Made by a program: the position numbers and the translations under genes. A stretch of DNA of 64,000 bases from Acidibrevibacterium fodinaquatile (GTDB lineage: Bacteria > Pseudomonadota > Alphaproteobacteria > Acetobacterales > Acetobacteraceae). Where the stretch lies: NCBI RefSeq assembly GCF_003352165.1, contig NZ_CP029176.1, forward strand, positions 2,797,501 through 2,861,500, read 5' to 3'. Of this stretch, positions 56,726-64,000 are shown in pieces; the first letter of the stretch is position 1; every line of letters starts with the position of its first letter. The notes beneath the pieces were generated by a model that saw nothing but the letters and a program-made list of their open reading frames with translations, searched no databases and was not told the DNA's origin.

Positions 56726-57919
56726 TCAGGCGACGATCACCGGAATGCGTTCAGCCGGCGGGGTGTTGCGGCTGCGCCCGGCGCGGACGATGCCATCGAT
56801 CACCACCATGCCGATGCCGGGGAGATCGCCCAAGCGCACGCTTTCCAGGAGATCCTTTCCCGAACTGTGCTGGGCGCGGTCCATCAGCACGAAATCGGCC
56901 GCCCGGCCGACCTCGATCAGGCCGCCATCGAGGGCGCGGAGCCGCGCCGTGTTCCCGGTCGCAAAGCAGAACGCCGTCTCGGCCGGGACTTCGCCGAAGC
57001 TCGCAAGAAAAGCGATCAAGCGCAGGATGCCGAGCGGCTGCACGCCGGAGCCGGCCGGGCTGTCGGTGCCGAGAATGACGCGCGCAAGCTGGCCGAGTTC
57101 GCGCGCGAAGCGGAGCGCGCTGAGGCCGGCGAGTTCGTTGCCGTTATGGACGATCTCGATGCCGCGCCCGCAGCCCTCGCAGAGACAGCGGATTTGCCGG
57201 AGTGGCAAGGCGGTGTGGCCGCCATTAATGTGGCCGATGATGTCGGCATCAGCTTCGAGCACGGTATCGGCATCGATATAGCCCGAGCCCGGCACGCTCG
57301 GCCCGCCGGTATGGATGGTGCTCTGGATGCCGTATTTGCGCGCGAACGCCACCATCTCCTTGGCCTCATAGCCGGCTTTGACGGTGCCGAGCCCGACCTC
57401 GCCGAGCAGCTTCACGCCGGCGGCGGCGAGTTCGGCGAAATCGCTCTCCACCATGCCACGCTCGAGCACCGGCGCGCCGGCGCGGACCTTGACGCCGAGC
57501 GGGCGGAAATTGGTGAAAGCGCGCTCGGCGGTGATCGCCAGCGCCTTGATGCCGACGATGTCGCGCGGGCGGCCGGGGAGATGCACCTCGCCGGCGGAGA
57601 TCATGGTGGTGACGCCACCATGAAGGCAGCTTTCGATCCAGCCGAGCTGGCTCTGGCGCGGCGTCCAATCCCCGAACACGGGATGGACGTGGCTGTCGAT
57701 GAGGCCGGGGGCGAGCGCCGTCCCCTGCGCGTCGATCACCACCCGCGCGTCCCCGGTGTCGCAATCCTTCGCGCGCCCGAACGCGGTGATCCGGCCGCCC
57801 TCGGCGACGATGGTATCGGCGTCGAGGATGGGGGCTTCGAGCGCGCCCGAGAGCATCAGCCCGATATTGCGAATGACGAGCTTGCCGATTTGGGTTTCCG
57901 GTCCGGCGGCGAGTGCCAT
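56726..57919 (-). CDS. Amidohydrolase, enamidase-like
   Basis: A 397-residue metal-dependent amidohydrolase. After an N-terminal composite beta domain comes GLIDSHVHPVFGDWTPRQ with the HxH metal pair, then GHINGGHTALPLRQI, HNGNELAG and the terminal Asp in LGTDSPAGSG. The arrangement resembles enamidase, the enzyme hydrolysing 6-oxo-tetrahydronicotinate in nicotinate fermentation, but only general family assignment is safe. The start at 57919 has AAGGAGATC upstream. The 246 bp to the divergent small gene hold no other gene that I recognise. Confidence 0.78.
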   Translation of the reverse strand: MALAAGPETQIGKLVIRNIGLMLSGALEAPILDADTIVAEGGRITAFGRAKDCDTGDARVVIDAQGTALAPGLIDSHVHPVFGDWTPRQSQLGWIESCLHGGVTTMISAGEVHLPGRPRDIVGIKALAITAERAFTNFRPLGVKVRAGAPVLERGMVESDFAELAAAGVKLLGEVGLGTVKAGYEAKEMVAFARKYGIQSTIHTGGPSVPGSGYIDADTVLEADADIIGHINGGHTALPLRQIRCLCEGCGRGIEIVHNGNELAGLSALRFARELGQLARVILGTDSPAGSGVQPLGILRLIAFLASFGEVPAETAFCFATGNTARLRALDGGLIEVGRAADFVLMDRAQHSSGKDLLESVRLGDLPGIGMVVIDGIVRAGRSRNTPPAERIPVIVA

Positions 57920-58165
57920 GAGGGGGATCTCCTTGATCAAGGTCACTATTGAACGACGTTCTCTCGGATTGAAGCAAGCCGTCACATGCGTATCACGGCG
58001 CTTGGATGGTTCGCCTCCCTCCGTGCCAATGATGATGAGACATCGTCCTCCCGGAATTTCCGAAGGGGCGTATAAAAAACAGCGCAAGCCCGGCGCGTTG
58101 ACAGGGCGGCATCGCCGGTTCAGCCTCGCCACAAGGTCGAAAAGCCGTCCGCGTTGGAGGCTGAA

Positions 58166-58396
58166 ATGTGCAGCTTGTGTGCCGCCGGCTCAGCAGGTCA
58201 GGATAGGTTCCGACGCGCCCAGGTGCTCCAGCTTTTGTCTTTGGTGGAACATCCTGACGCTCTCCCGTTTGATGCCGCATTGCGTGTTGCCGGAGAACTG
58301 CTCGCGGCGACCGGATGGGAGCGATTGCCCTTTCGTTGTGATCCGGTCACACCTTCGAGCCCGCCGCGAGACTCTCTCGCGCAAGGAGAGACATGA
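58166..58396 (+). CDS. Small CxxC protein coupled to M20 hydrolase
   Basis: A 76-residue protein with no family I recognise. It begins MCSLC, a CxxC pair that could bind metal or form a disulfide, followed by a helical stretch (AQVLQLLSLVEHPDALPFDA) and a polar tail. GGAGG at 58156-58160 is well placed before the ATG, and its TGA overlaps the start codons of the M20 gene. Both facts argue for a genuine translated gene coupled to that hydrolase. It could be a regulator or metal-delivery partner; this is speculation. Confidence 0.6.
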   Translation: MCSLCAAGSAGQDRFRRAQVLQLLSLVEHPDALPFDAALRVAGELLAATGWERLPFRCDPVTPSSPPRDSLAQGET

Positions 58397-59688
58397 TGTC
58401 CATCGATGCCGTGAAAGCCCCGTTTGCATCGGCGCCACTGCCGGGGCCGACGGATGCGCTGCTCGCCGAACTCGAGGAAATTTATAAAGATCTCCATGCC
58501 AATCCCGAATTGTCCATGCAGGAGGAGCGAACCGCTGGCATCGCCGCGGCATGGCTTACGCGGCAGGGTTTCGAGGTTACGGAGAAAATCGGCGGAACCG
58601 GTGTCGTCGGGCTGCTTCGCAACGGGGATGGGCCGACGGTTATGCTGCGTGCCGACATGGATGCCTTGCCGATCCAGGAAAGCACTGGCCTCTCCTATGC
58701 CAGTCGGGCGCGCGGAACCGACCGCTTTGATCAGCCGACGGCGATTGCGCATTCCTGCGGCCACGATATGCACGTGGCCTGGCTGATGGGCGCGACACGG
58801 ATTCTTGCCGAAAATCGTAACGCCTGGGGCGGCACGGTGATGGCCGTGTTCCAGCCCGGAGAGGAGACCGCGCAGGGCGCCCGTGCGATGATCGCCGATG
58901 GCATGGTCAAGCGATTCCCCAAACCTGACGTAACGCTGGGGCAGCATGTGATGCCGCTGAGCGCGGGAGAGATAGGCTGGCGGACGGGGACGATGCTCTC
59001 GGCCGGAGATAGTTGGGAGGTAACCCTGTTCGGGCGTGGCGCACACGGCTCCATGCCCCAGAAAAGCATTGATCCCGTGGTCATGGCGGCGTCAGCCGTC
59101 ATGCGGCTCCAGACGGTTGTCTCACGCGAGGTGGCGATGACGGACAGCGCCGTCGTCACTGTCGGCACCTTGCGAGCGGGTATGAACGAGAATGTCATAC
59201 CGGATCACGCCCTGCTGCGGCTCAATGTCCGGACCTTCAAGGATCAGGTACGTGCGCGCGTACTTGCGGCGATCAAGCGGATCCTGGAGGCGGAGGCAGA
59301 AGCGTCAGGCGCGCCGAAACCTCCCAGCTTTTCTGTGCTCAGCGAGTATCCTGTCACTCGTAATGACGAGGCGGCGACGCACAGGGTCGTTTCGGCATTG
59401 GCGGCGCATTTTGGCACCGAGCGCGTGCACGAAGTACAACCTGCCACCGCCAGCGAGGATTTTGGCTTGTTCGGCGCGGCGTGGGATGTGCCGGCTGTCT
59501 TCTGGGTGGTTGGTGGCATCGATCCGGCGCGCTTTGCCGCGGCCGAGAAGGCCGGCAAAGTGGACGAGCTTCCCGCAAATCATGCGCCGGACTTCGCCCC
59601 TGTTATTCATCCGACACTGCGCACGGGTGTCGAAGCGATGCTGGCCGCCGCCGGTGCCTGGCTTGTTGCGAAAGCGCCAAGGTCCTGA
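58396..59688 (+). CDS. M20D-family amidohydrolase (hippurate/N-acyl amino acid hydrolase type)
   Basis: A 430-residue dimetal peptidase-family amidohydrolase. Metal-site motifs: SCGHDMHVAWLMG, PGEETAQGARAMI and GQHVMPL; the dimerisation insert has GRGAHGSMPQKSIDPVVMAA; a final SEDFGLFG supplies the last ligand region. Members cleave N-acyl amino acids such as hippurate, or IAA conjugates. AGGAG at 58384-58388 favours the second of two adjacent ATGs (58396) over 58393. Base composition is visibly less GC-rich than most neighbours, as is the next gene, hinting at acquisition. The substrate is unknown. Confidence 0.88.
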   Translation: MSIDAVKAPFASAPLPGPTDALLAELEEIYKDLHANPELSMQEERTAGIAAAWLTRQGFEVTEKIGGTGVVGLLRNGDGPTVMLRADMDALPIQESTGLSYASRARGTDRFDQPTAIAHSCGHDMHVAWLMGATRILAENRNAWGGTVMAVFQPGEETAQGARAMIADGMVKRFPKPDVTLGQHVMPLSAGEIGWRTGTMLSAGDSWEVTLFGRGAHGSMPQKSIDPVVMAASAVMRLQTVVSREVAMTDSAVVTVGTLRAGMNENVIPDHALLRLNVRTFKDQVRARVLAAIKRILEAEAEASGAPKPPSFSVLSEYPVTRNDEAATHRVVSALAAHFGTERVHEVQPATASEDFGLFGAAWDVPAVFWVVGGIDPARFAAAEKAGKVDELPANHAPDFAPVIHPTLRTGVEAMLAAAGAWLVAKAPRS

Positions 59689-59693
59689 CCGGG

Positions 59694-60344
59694 ATGAGTT
59701 CGGCCGCTTTGCTGGTCCGGGTGCTCGATTTGGTGGGCACTTTTGTCTTTGCGATCAGCGGCGCGGCATTAGGCGTCGAACGGGGAATGGATCTCTTTGG
59801 CGTGCTTGTGCTTGCCTTCGTAACCGCCGTCGCTGGGGGAATTGCCCGGGATGTTCTCATCGGCGCCGTTCCGCCTGAGTCGATTGCCAATTGGCACAAT
59901 CTGGCTCTCGCCGTTGTCGCCGGATTGCTGGTCTTTCGCTTCTTCAGGCTATTTTATCGCCTTCAGCAACCGGTTCAGTTTTTTGACGCGGCGGGACTGG
60001 GTGTTTTTGCGATTGCCGGAACGCAAAAAGCTTTGGATTATGGCGTTAACTGGCCGATGGCGGCGGTCCTTGGGATGATCAGTGGGATCGGCGGCGGCAT
60101 GGTGCGCGATGTCTTGACGGCACAGGTGCCGACAGTGTTGCGCGCGGATATCTATGCTGTCGCTGCGCTGGCCGGTGCGTTGGTGGTCGTCGCTGGGAGC
60201 GCGATCGGATTGCAGCCTGTCGCCGTAGGTTTGGTGGGTATCGCCTTATGCGTGTTCCTCCGTCTGATGGCGCTCTATCGCGGCTGGAAGTTACCGGTAG
60301 CGTCAGCAAAACCGTCGGGATCGGCCGGCAATCTGCCGCCCTAA
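59694..60344 (+). CDS. TRIC/UPF0126-family membrane channel protein
   Basis: A 216-residue protein with about seven hydrophobic helices in two similar halves, each with the family motif (AVAGGIARDVLIG and GIGGGMVRDVLTA). Bacterial TRIC homologues are trimeric monovalent cation channels of the inner membrane. The start at 59694 is 5 nt after the M20 stop, so it is co-transcribed. As with the M20 gene, base composition is lower in GC than average for the window. Confidence 0.86.
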   Translation: MSSAALLVRVLDLVGTFVFAISGAALGVERGMDLFGVLVLAFVTAVAGGIARDVLIGAVPPESIANWHNLALAVVAGLLVFRFFRLFYRLQQPVQFFDAAGLGVFAIAGTQKALDYGVNWPMAAVLGMISGIGGGMVRDVLTAQVPTVLRADIYAVAALAGALVVVAGSAIGLQPVAVGLVGIALCVFLRLMALYRGWKLPVASAKPSGSAGNLPP

Positions 60345-60411
60345 CATGGCATGGTTATCGCATGTTTCCCTGTCGCCCTCGTTCGGGGCGGCGTCTTTCG
60401 CACGGGGAAAT

Positions 60412-60428
60412 CTCGTCTCAGAGACGAG
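60412..60428. terminator. Hairpin downstream of the TRIC-like gene
   Basis: An inverted repeat has 8-bp arms CTCGTCTC/GAGACGAG around one base. It is 67 nt after the TRIC-like stop. No T tract follows, so a terminator role is tentative. Confidence 0.35.
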
Positions 60429-60487
60429 CGGCGATGGCGCAATGAGACATGGCGAGGCCGCGTCCGGCATGGTGGTCGATGCCTACG

Positions 60488-60592
60488 CGCCGCCTTGGCG
60501 TGCTTCGTCCAATCGGGCTTGAAGGCGATCTGCGGAACCTTGCGCTGATCGGCCCATTTGGCGGCGAGGAAGTCGCGGCAATCAGCGCCCCC
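60488..60592 (-). pseudogene. DUF2493-like gene remnant
   Basis: One minus-strand frame reads RDFLAAKWADQRKVPQIAF then KPDWTKHAKAA, which matches the C-terminal part of DUF2493 proteins that are common on alphaproteobacterial plasmids and islands. It has no start, is out of frame with the upstream piece, and ends in unrelated sequence. In intact relatives, as I recall them, RDFLAAK and the WAD..KVPQIAF segment are far apart, suggesting an internal deletion. The rest of the 430 bp between the TRIC-like gene and tRNA-Ser holds no intact gene. Confidence 0.5.
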
Positions 60593-60660
60593 TCGAGCAT
60601 GGTCTCAAGGAAACCGCGGATCCGTTCCCGCAGGCCCGCCTCGATCGGGTCGAACGCCAA
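60590..60660 (-). pseudogene. Possible IS256-type transposase N-terminal fragment
   Basis: A minus-strand frame reads LRERIRGFLETMLEGAL near its start. This resembles the N-terminal helix of IS256-family transposases (RERIRGFIE... type). About 24 codons survive before the frame runs into the DUF2493-like debris. No inverted repeats or target duplication were found. Assignment is tentative because the fragment is so short. Confidence 0.35.
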
Positions 60661-60774
60661 GGCACGAGGCCGATCGGGCGACGGATGAGGTCATCCGGGC
60701 ACACGCTATCGAGCAGCATGGCGGAGCCGGCTTGGCGCTCTTTGTCGGCTCTGCTAACGTCGTCTGCATCCTGA

Positions 60775-60864
<90 letters not shown>

Positions 60865-60912
60865 CGGCTAATGGATTGATATTACGTTATTTAGGCGCTT
60901 TCCCGCAACGCA

Positions 60913-61647
60913 ATGGATACTATCGACATGCAGTCTTCCCCCGGTTTGGCCCAAGCCCACAGCGCTGCGGCCACAGGGCGCGCGGCGCGCCCCAGCGCCG
61001 CCGATCTCGCCCCTGGCCGCTTCGTTGACAGCGACCATCCGGCGATCGTCGCTTTCGCGCGCGCCCATGCCGACGAGGAAGACACGCGGTTGCGGGCGGT
61101 TGCGCTCTATTATGCCGTGCGCGATGAGATCCGCTATGATCCTTATCGGATCGATCTCAGCGAGGACGGGCTCAAAGCCAGCCGCTCCCTCACCCTCGGC
61201 TACGGATTTTGCATCACCAAAGCCGCCCTGCTCGCCGCCGTCGCCCGCGCCGCCGGTATCCCCGCGCGGCTAGGCTTCGCGGACGTGAAAAACCACCTCA
61301 CCAGCGCTCGGCTGCGCGCCACGATGCAGACCGATGTCTTTGTTTTTCATGGCTATACAGAGATGTTTCTCGACGGGCGCTGGGTGAAGGCAACGCCTGC
61401 CTTCAACCGCTCACTCTGCGAGAAGGCCGGCATCCTGCCGCTCGAGTTCGATGGGCAGAAGGATTCCGTGTTCCATCCCTTTGATGCCAGCGGCCGGCGG
61501 CACATGGAATATGTCCGCACCCGCGGCAGCTTCAGCGATGTGCCGCGCGCCGAAATCCTCGCCGCCTTCGCCGAGGCTTATCCGGCAAGCGCGATCTGGA
61601 CTCAGGCGGAGGGGGATTTCGAGACCGAGGCGCGCGGCGGCGACTGA
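60913..61647 (+). CDS. Transglutaminase-like domain protein
   Basis: A 244-residue papain-fold transglutaminase-like protein. The catalytic Cys100 lies in LGYGFCITKAALLAAVARAAGIPARLGFADV, the typical Cys-helix, and His146 in VFHGYTEMFLDGRWVKATPA. The third residue, normally Asp in a DPT-like motif, is not obvious; this subfamily has KATPAFN there. No signal peptide is seen. The likely activity is thiol hydrolysis or peptide cross-linking, with unknown substrate. Start is ATG at 60913, with another in-frame ATG five codons on. Confidence 0.82.
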   Translation: MDTIDMQSSPGLAQAHSAAATGRAARPSAADLAPGRFVDSDHPAIVAFARAHADEEDTRLRAVALYYAVRDEIRYDPYRIDLSEDGLKASRSLTLGYGFCITKAALLAAVARAAGIPARLGFADVKNHLTSARLRATMQTDVFVFHGYTEMFLDGRWVKATPAFNRSLCEKAGILPLEFDGQKDSVFHPFDASGRRHMEYVRTRGSFSDVPRAEILAAFAEAYPASAIWTQAEGDFETEARGGD

Positions 61648-61742
61648 CGGCCGGAGACGCGCGGCTCTTATGGCGGGCCCACAATTACGCCGCCAAACCC
61701 GGGGCCAGCCGCGTCGCCAGATACCGGCGTGAAAACCCGCGA

Positions 61743-62555
61743 TTAATGATGCCAGTTCGGCTGATCGGGGTCGGGCAGCGGGATCGCGTCCAACAGCCGA
61801 CGCGTATAGTCATTCTGCGGTGCCGCGAAGATCTCGGCGGTTGGCGCCATTTCCACGATCTCGCCCCGATGCAACACCATCACGTTGTCGCAGAGCCGCC
61901 GGATGACGGAGAGATCGTGGCTGATGAAAGCCAATGTCAGCCCCAACTCCTTCACCAAATCCTCGAGCAGGTGGAGCACCTGCGCCTGGCTCGAGACATC
62001 GAGGCCGGAGACGATCTCATCGGCGAGGATGAATTCCGGCCGTAGCGCGATGGCACGCGCAATGCCGATACGCTGACGCTGGCCGCCCGAAAGCTCGTGC
62101 GGATACCGGCTGCGAAAGCTGCGCGGCAGGCCGACATGATCGAGCGCCTCGTCCACCCGGCGTTCAATCTCGTCGAGGCCATGAAGACGAAGCGGTGCGG
62201 CGATGATGCCACTCACGCGGCGGCGCGGATTGAGCGAGGATAGCGGATCCTGGAAAATCATCTGGAACCGGCGCCGCAGCGGCCGCAACGCCTCTTCGTC
62301 GAGATGGGTGATGTCGCGCCCATCGAAGACGATGCGCCCGTCGGTGGGCTCCAAAAGCCGGATCAGCGTGCGGGCGAGCGTCGATTTGCCGGAGCCCGAA
62401 CCGCCGACAATTCCAAGCACGCTGCCGCGCCGGATCTCGAACGCGAGGCCGCGGAGAATCTCAATCCGGGGCGCGGGCCGAAACAAAGGTTTCGCGGTCA
62501 GATCGGGCAAGGAAAGATGAAGGTTTTCGACCTCAAGCAGCGCCCGCTCAGACAT
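61743..62555 (-). CDS. Peptide/oligopeptide ABC transporter ATP-binding protein (OppF/DppF type)
   Basis: A 270-residue ATPase. Walker A is GGSGSGKSTLART, Q-loop FQDPLSSLNPRRRV is typical of Opp/Dpp ATPases, signature ELSGGQRQRIGIARAI, Walker B FILADEIVSGLDV and H-loop FISHDLSV. It starts with LLEVENLHLSLPDLTAKPLF. It overlaps the OppD-like gene by 8 nt and is the last gene of this leftward operon. Walker B has Ile-Val in place of the usual Pro-Thr after DE, seen in some OppF proteins. Confidence 0.88.
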   Translation of the reverse strand: MSERALLEVENLHLSLPDLTAKPLFRPAPRIEILRGLAFEIRRGSVLGIVGGSGSGKSTLARTLIRLLEPTDGRIVFDGRDITHLDEEALRPLRRRFQMIFQDPLSSLNPRRRVSGIIAAPLRLHGLDEIERRVDEALDHVGLPRSFRSRYPHELSGGQRQRIGIARAIALRPEFILADEIVSGLDVSSQAQVLHLLEDLVKELGLTLAFISHDLSVIRRLCDNVMVLHRGEIVEMAPTAEIFAAPQNDYTRRLLDAIPLPDPDQPNWHH

Positions 62556-63420
62556 GGCGCCACGCCTGGTCGGCCGCCGCTATCTCGGCCTGCACAGCGG
62601 CCAGCACCGCAGGTTTCACCGGCATCAAGCTTCGCTCCGGATCGGTATATTTTGGCGTTGCCGCCAGCAGCGCCGCGGAATAAGCGTGCTGCGGCGCGCG
62701 GAAGAAATCTGCGACGGGCGCGTCCTCGAGTATTTTGCCGGCATACAGCACGGATAGATTCTGGCAGATTTTCGAGACCACACCGAGATCGTGGGTGACG
62801 AATAAAAGCGCCGTGCCGTGACGGGCTTGCATGCCGGCGATGATTTTCAGGATCTGCTTTTGCACCGTGACATCCAGCGCCGTCGTCGGTTCGTCGGCGA
62901 TGATGAGGCCGGGCTCGGCCGCGAACGCCGAGGCGATCAGGATACGCTGACGCATACCACCCGAGAGTTCATGAGGATAGTTGCGCATCACCCGGGCGGG
63001 TTCGGGGATATGCACCTCGGCCAGCAGTTCGAGCGCGCGCGCCTCGGCCCGCGCGCGCGTCCAGCCGAGGATGTCAACCAGCCGGTCAGTGATCTGCGGC
63101 CCGATCCGATGCGAGGGGTTGAGCGCGGTCAGCGGATCCTGTGGGATCAACGCTGTCGTCTGGCCGATCCAATGGCGGCGTCGCGCGGCGGGCAGTGACA
63201 GAAGATCGACGCCTGCGAGAAGGATGCGCCCCTCGACTATTTCGGCTGCGCGCGGCAGAATGCCGAGAACAGCCTTGCCGATCATGCTTTTGCCAGCCCC
63301 GCTTTCGCCGACAAGGCCCCTCACCTCGCCCCTCTCCACCCGCAGCGAGACCGAACGCAAAAGCCGCGGGCCGTTTTTTAGGGCGACACTGAGATTGTCG
63401 ATTTCGAGAAACGCGCTCAC
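62548..63420 (-). CDS. Peptide/oligopeptide ABC transporter ATP-binding protein (OppD/DppD type)
   Basis: A 290-residue ATPase. Walker A is GESGAGKSMIGKAVLG, Q-loop IPQDPLTALNPSHRIG, signature ELSGGMRQRILIASAF, Walker B LIIADEPTTALDVT and H-loop FVTHDLGVVSKI. The C-terminal PQHAYSAALLAATPK is the usual Opp/Dpp tail. The GTG start at 63420 overlaps the permease stop (GTGA); the longer upstream frame lies in the permease gene and is not used. Confidence 0.88.
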   Translation of the reverse strand: MSAFLEIDNLSVALKNGPRLLRSVSLRVERGEVRGLVGESGAGKSMIGKAVLGILPRAAEIVEGRILLAGVDLLSLPAARRRHWIGQTTALIPQDPLTALNPSHRIGPQITDRLVDILGWTRARAEARALELLAEVHIPEPARVMRNYPHELSGGMRQRILIASAFAAEPGLIIADEPTTALDVTVQKQILKIIAGMQARHGTALLFVTHDLGVVSKICQNLSVLYAGKILEDAPVADFFRAPQHAYSAALLAATPKYTDPERSLMPVKPAVLAAVQAEIAAADQAWRHV

Positions 63421-64000
63421 CGCAGCACCGGATCGAAGCGATCTTTGAGGCCCTCGCCGAGCTGGCTGAAGCCGAGAACGGTGAAGAACAAGGTGATCAG
63501 CGGGAACACCAGCACCCACCACGCCTGATAAATCGTCGTGCGCCCCTCGGCGATCATGCCGCCCCAGCTCGGCGCATCCGTCGAAATAGAGAGGTTCACA
63601 AACGACAAAATCGCTTCGACAATGATGGCAATGCCCATTTCCAGTGACAGCAGGGCGACGATCGTCGGCAGGACGTTGGGCAGGATTTCCATGATCAGCG
63701 TGTGGCTGCGGGAAAATCCCGCGACATGCGCCGCCGCGACATAGTCCATCGCGCCCTGGTTCATCGTCTCGGCCCGGATCACCCGGGCAAAGCGGGTCCA
63801 ATCGATCACCACAATCGCAATGATGATCGCGCGCAGCCCGGGGCCGAGCACGGCAACCAGCAGGATCGCGAACAAGACTGGCGGAAACGCCATCCAGATA
63901 TCGATGAGACGCGAGATGACGCGGTCGCCCCAGCCCCGATAAAAACCGGCGACAAGCCCGAGAAAAGAGCCGACGATGGCGGTGAGTGTGCCGGCGACGA
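63417..64000 (-). CDS. Peptide ABC transporter permease (DppC/OppC type), 5' end beyond window
   Basis: A partial gene; the reading frame stays open to the window edge. Upstream of the first in-window Met it encodes GDRVISRLIDIWMAFPPVLF, and further on DYVAAAHVAGFSRSHTLIMEILPNV, the EAA-type coupling loop of DppC permeases. It ends with FSQLGEGLKDRFDPVLR, the normal C-terminus. Together with the two ATPases it forms a Dpp/Opp-type importer whose second permease and binding protein should lie just to the right. Confidence 0.9.
   Translation of the reverse strand, partial: VAGTLTAIVGSFLGLVAGFYRGWGDRVISRLIDIWMAFPPVLFAILLVAVLGPGLRAIIIAIVVIDWTRFARVIRAETMNQGAMDYVAAAHVAGFSRSHTLIMEILPNVLPTIVALLSLEMGIAIIVEAILSFVNLSISTDAPSWGGMIAEGRTTIYQAWWVLVFPLITLFFTVLGFSQLGEGLKDRFDPVLR

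Noticed and set aside
58098-58103. TTGACA upstream of the CxxC small gene
   Set aside because: No plausible -10 at normal spacing.

Overview
The window is a gene-dense, high-GC chromosomal segment from an alphaproteobacterium. An Acetobacteraceae-like organism is my best inference. It rests on class I lysyl-tRNA synthetase, FlaF-type flagellin control, a phasin, a pimelate-type beta-oxidation operon, ubiquitous GTGA/ATGA stop-start overlaps, and A/T-rich palindromic intergenic repeats of a kind I associate with that family. There is no rRNA, CRISPR array, intact insertion sequence or prophage. The single RNA gene is tRNA-Ser(GGA).

Layout. 0-1.6 kb: gmhA and a UDP-glucuronate-epimerase-like gene (surface sugars). 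1.7-5 kb: cysG, a patatin phospholipase, a YceI protein. 5-11 kb: parE, an SDR dehydrogenase, dcd, murA and a hydroxyproline-epimerase-type gene. 11.3-16.3 kb: a cytochrome P450 coupled to a PAP2-family protein, a convergently overlapping MFS transporter, a GatA-like amidase, mscL. 16.4-28.9 kb: a long minus-strand catabolic block, pimF-pimA-pimB-pimC-pimD preceded by a five-gene Liv-type ABC importer, so uptake and CoA-dependent beta-oxidation of an acid are encoded together. 29-32 kb: nitronate monooxygenase, family 5 uracil-DNA glycosylase overlapping a NYN-domain gene, folK. 32-34.8 kb: flaF, flagellin and a DUF1217 flagellar gene. 34.8-39.7 kb: mtnP and the housekeeping run tpiA-secG-pyrG-kdsA. 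39.7-45.3 kb: a PEP-CTERM exported protein, a 74-residue biotinyl carrier, an AmpD-like amidase, djlA, a SYLF lipoprotein, lepA. 45.5-48.9 kb: phasin and a complete TRAP transporter. 48.8-55.7 kb: a truncated MprF-like gene overlapping lysS, with a DinG-type helicase divergent. 55.7-60.4 kb: alpha/beta-hydrolase, enamidase-like amidohydrolase, a 76-residue CxxC protein coupled to an M20 peptidase, a TRIC-type channel. 60.4-64 kb: transposase/DUF2493 debris, tRNA-Ser, a transglutaminase-like gene and part of a Dpp/Opp peptide importer.

The most distinctive non-coding feature is a family of six copies of a nested palindromic element between 5 and 43.5 kb. Each full copy has two A/T-rich hairpins that are imperfect inverted copies of each other, flanking a GC-rich palindrome. 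Copies sit between co-directional, divergent and convergent genes, one inside the pim operon and one 7 nt from the murA start. Other points of interest are back-to-back promoters for lysS and the helicase that would give leaderless mRNAs, an MprF homologue cut off inside its transferase domain, a PAP2 protein lacking the motif-2 histidine, and a pair of opposite-strand membrane-protein genes sharing 100 bp.
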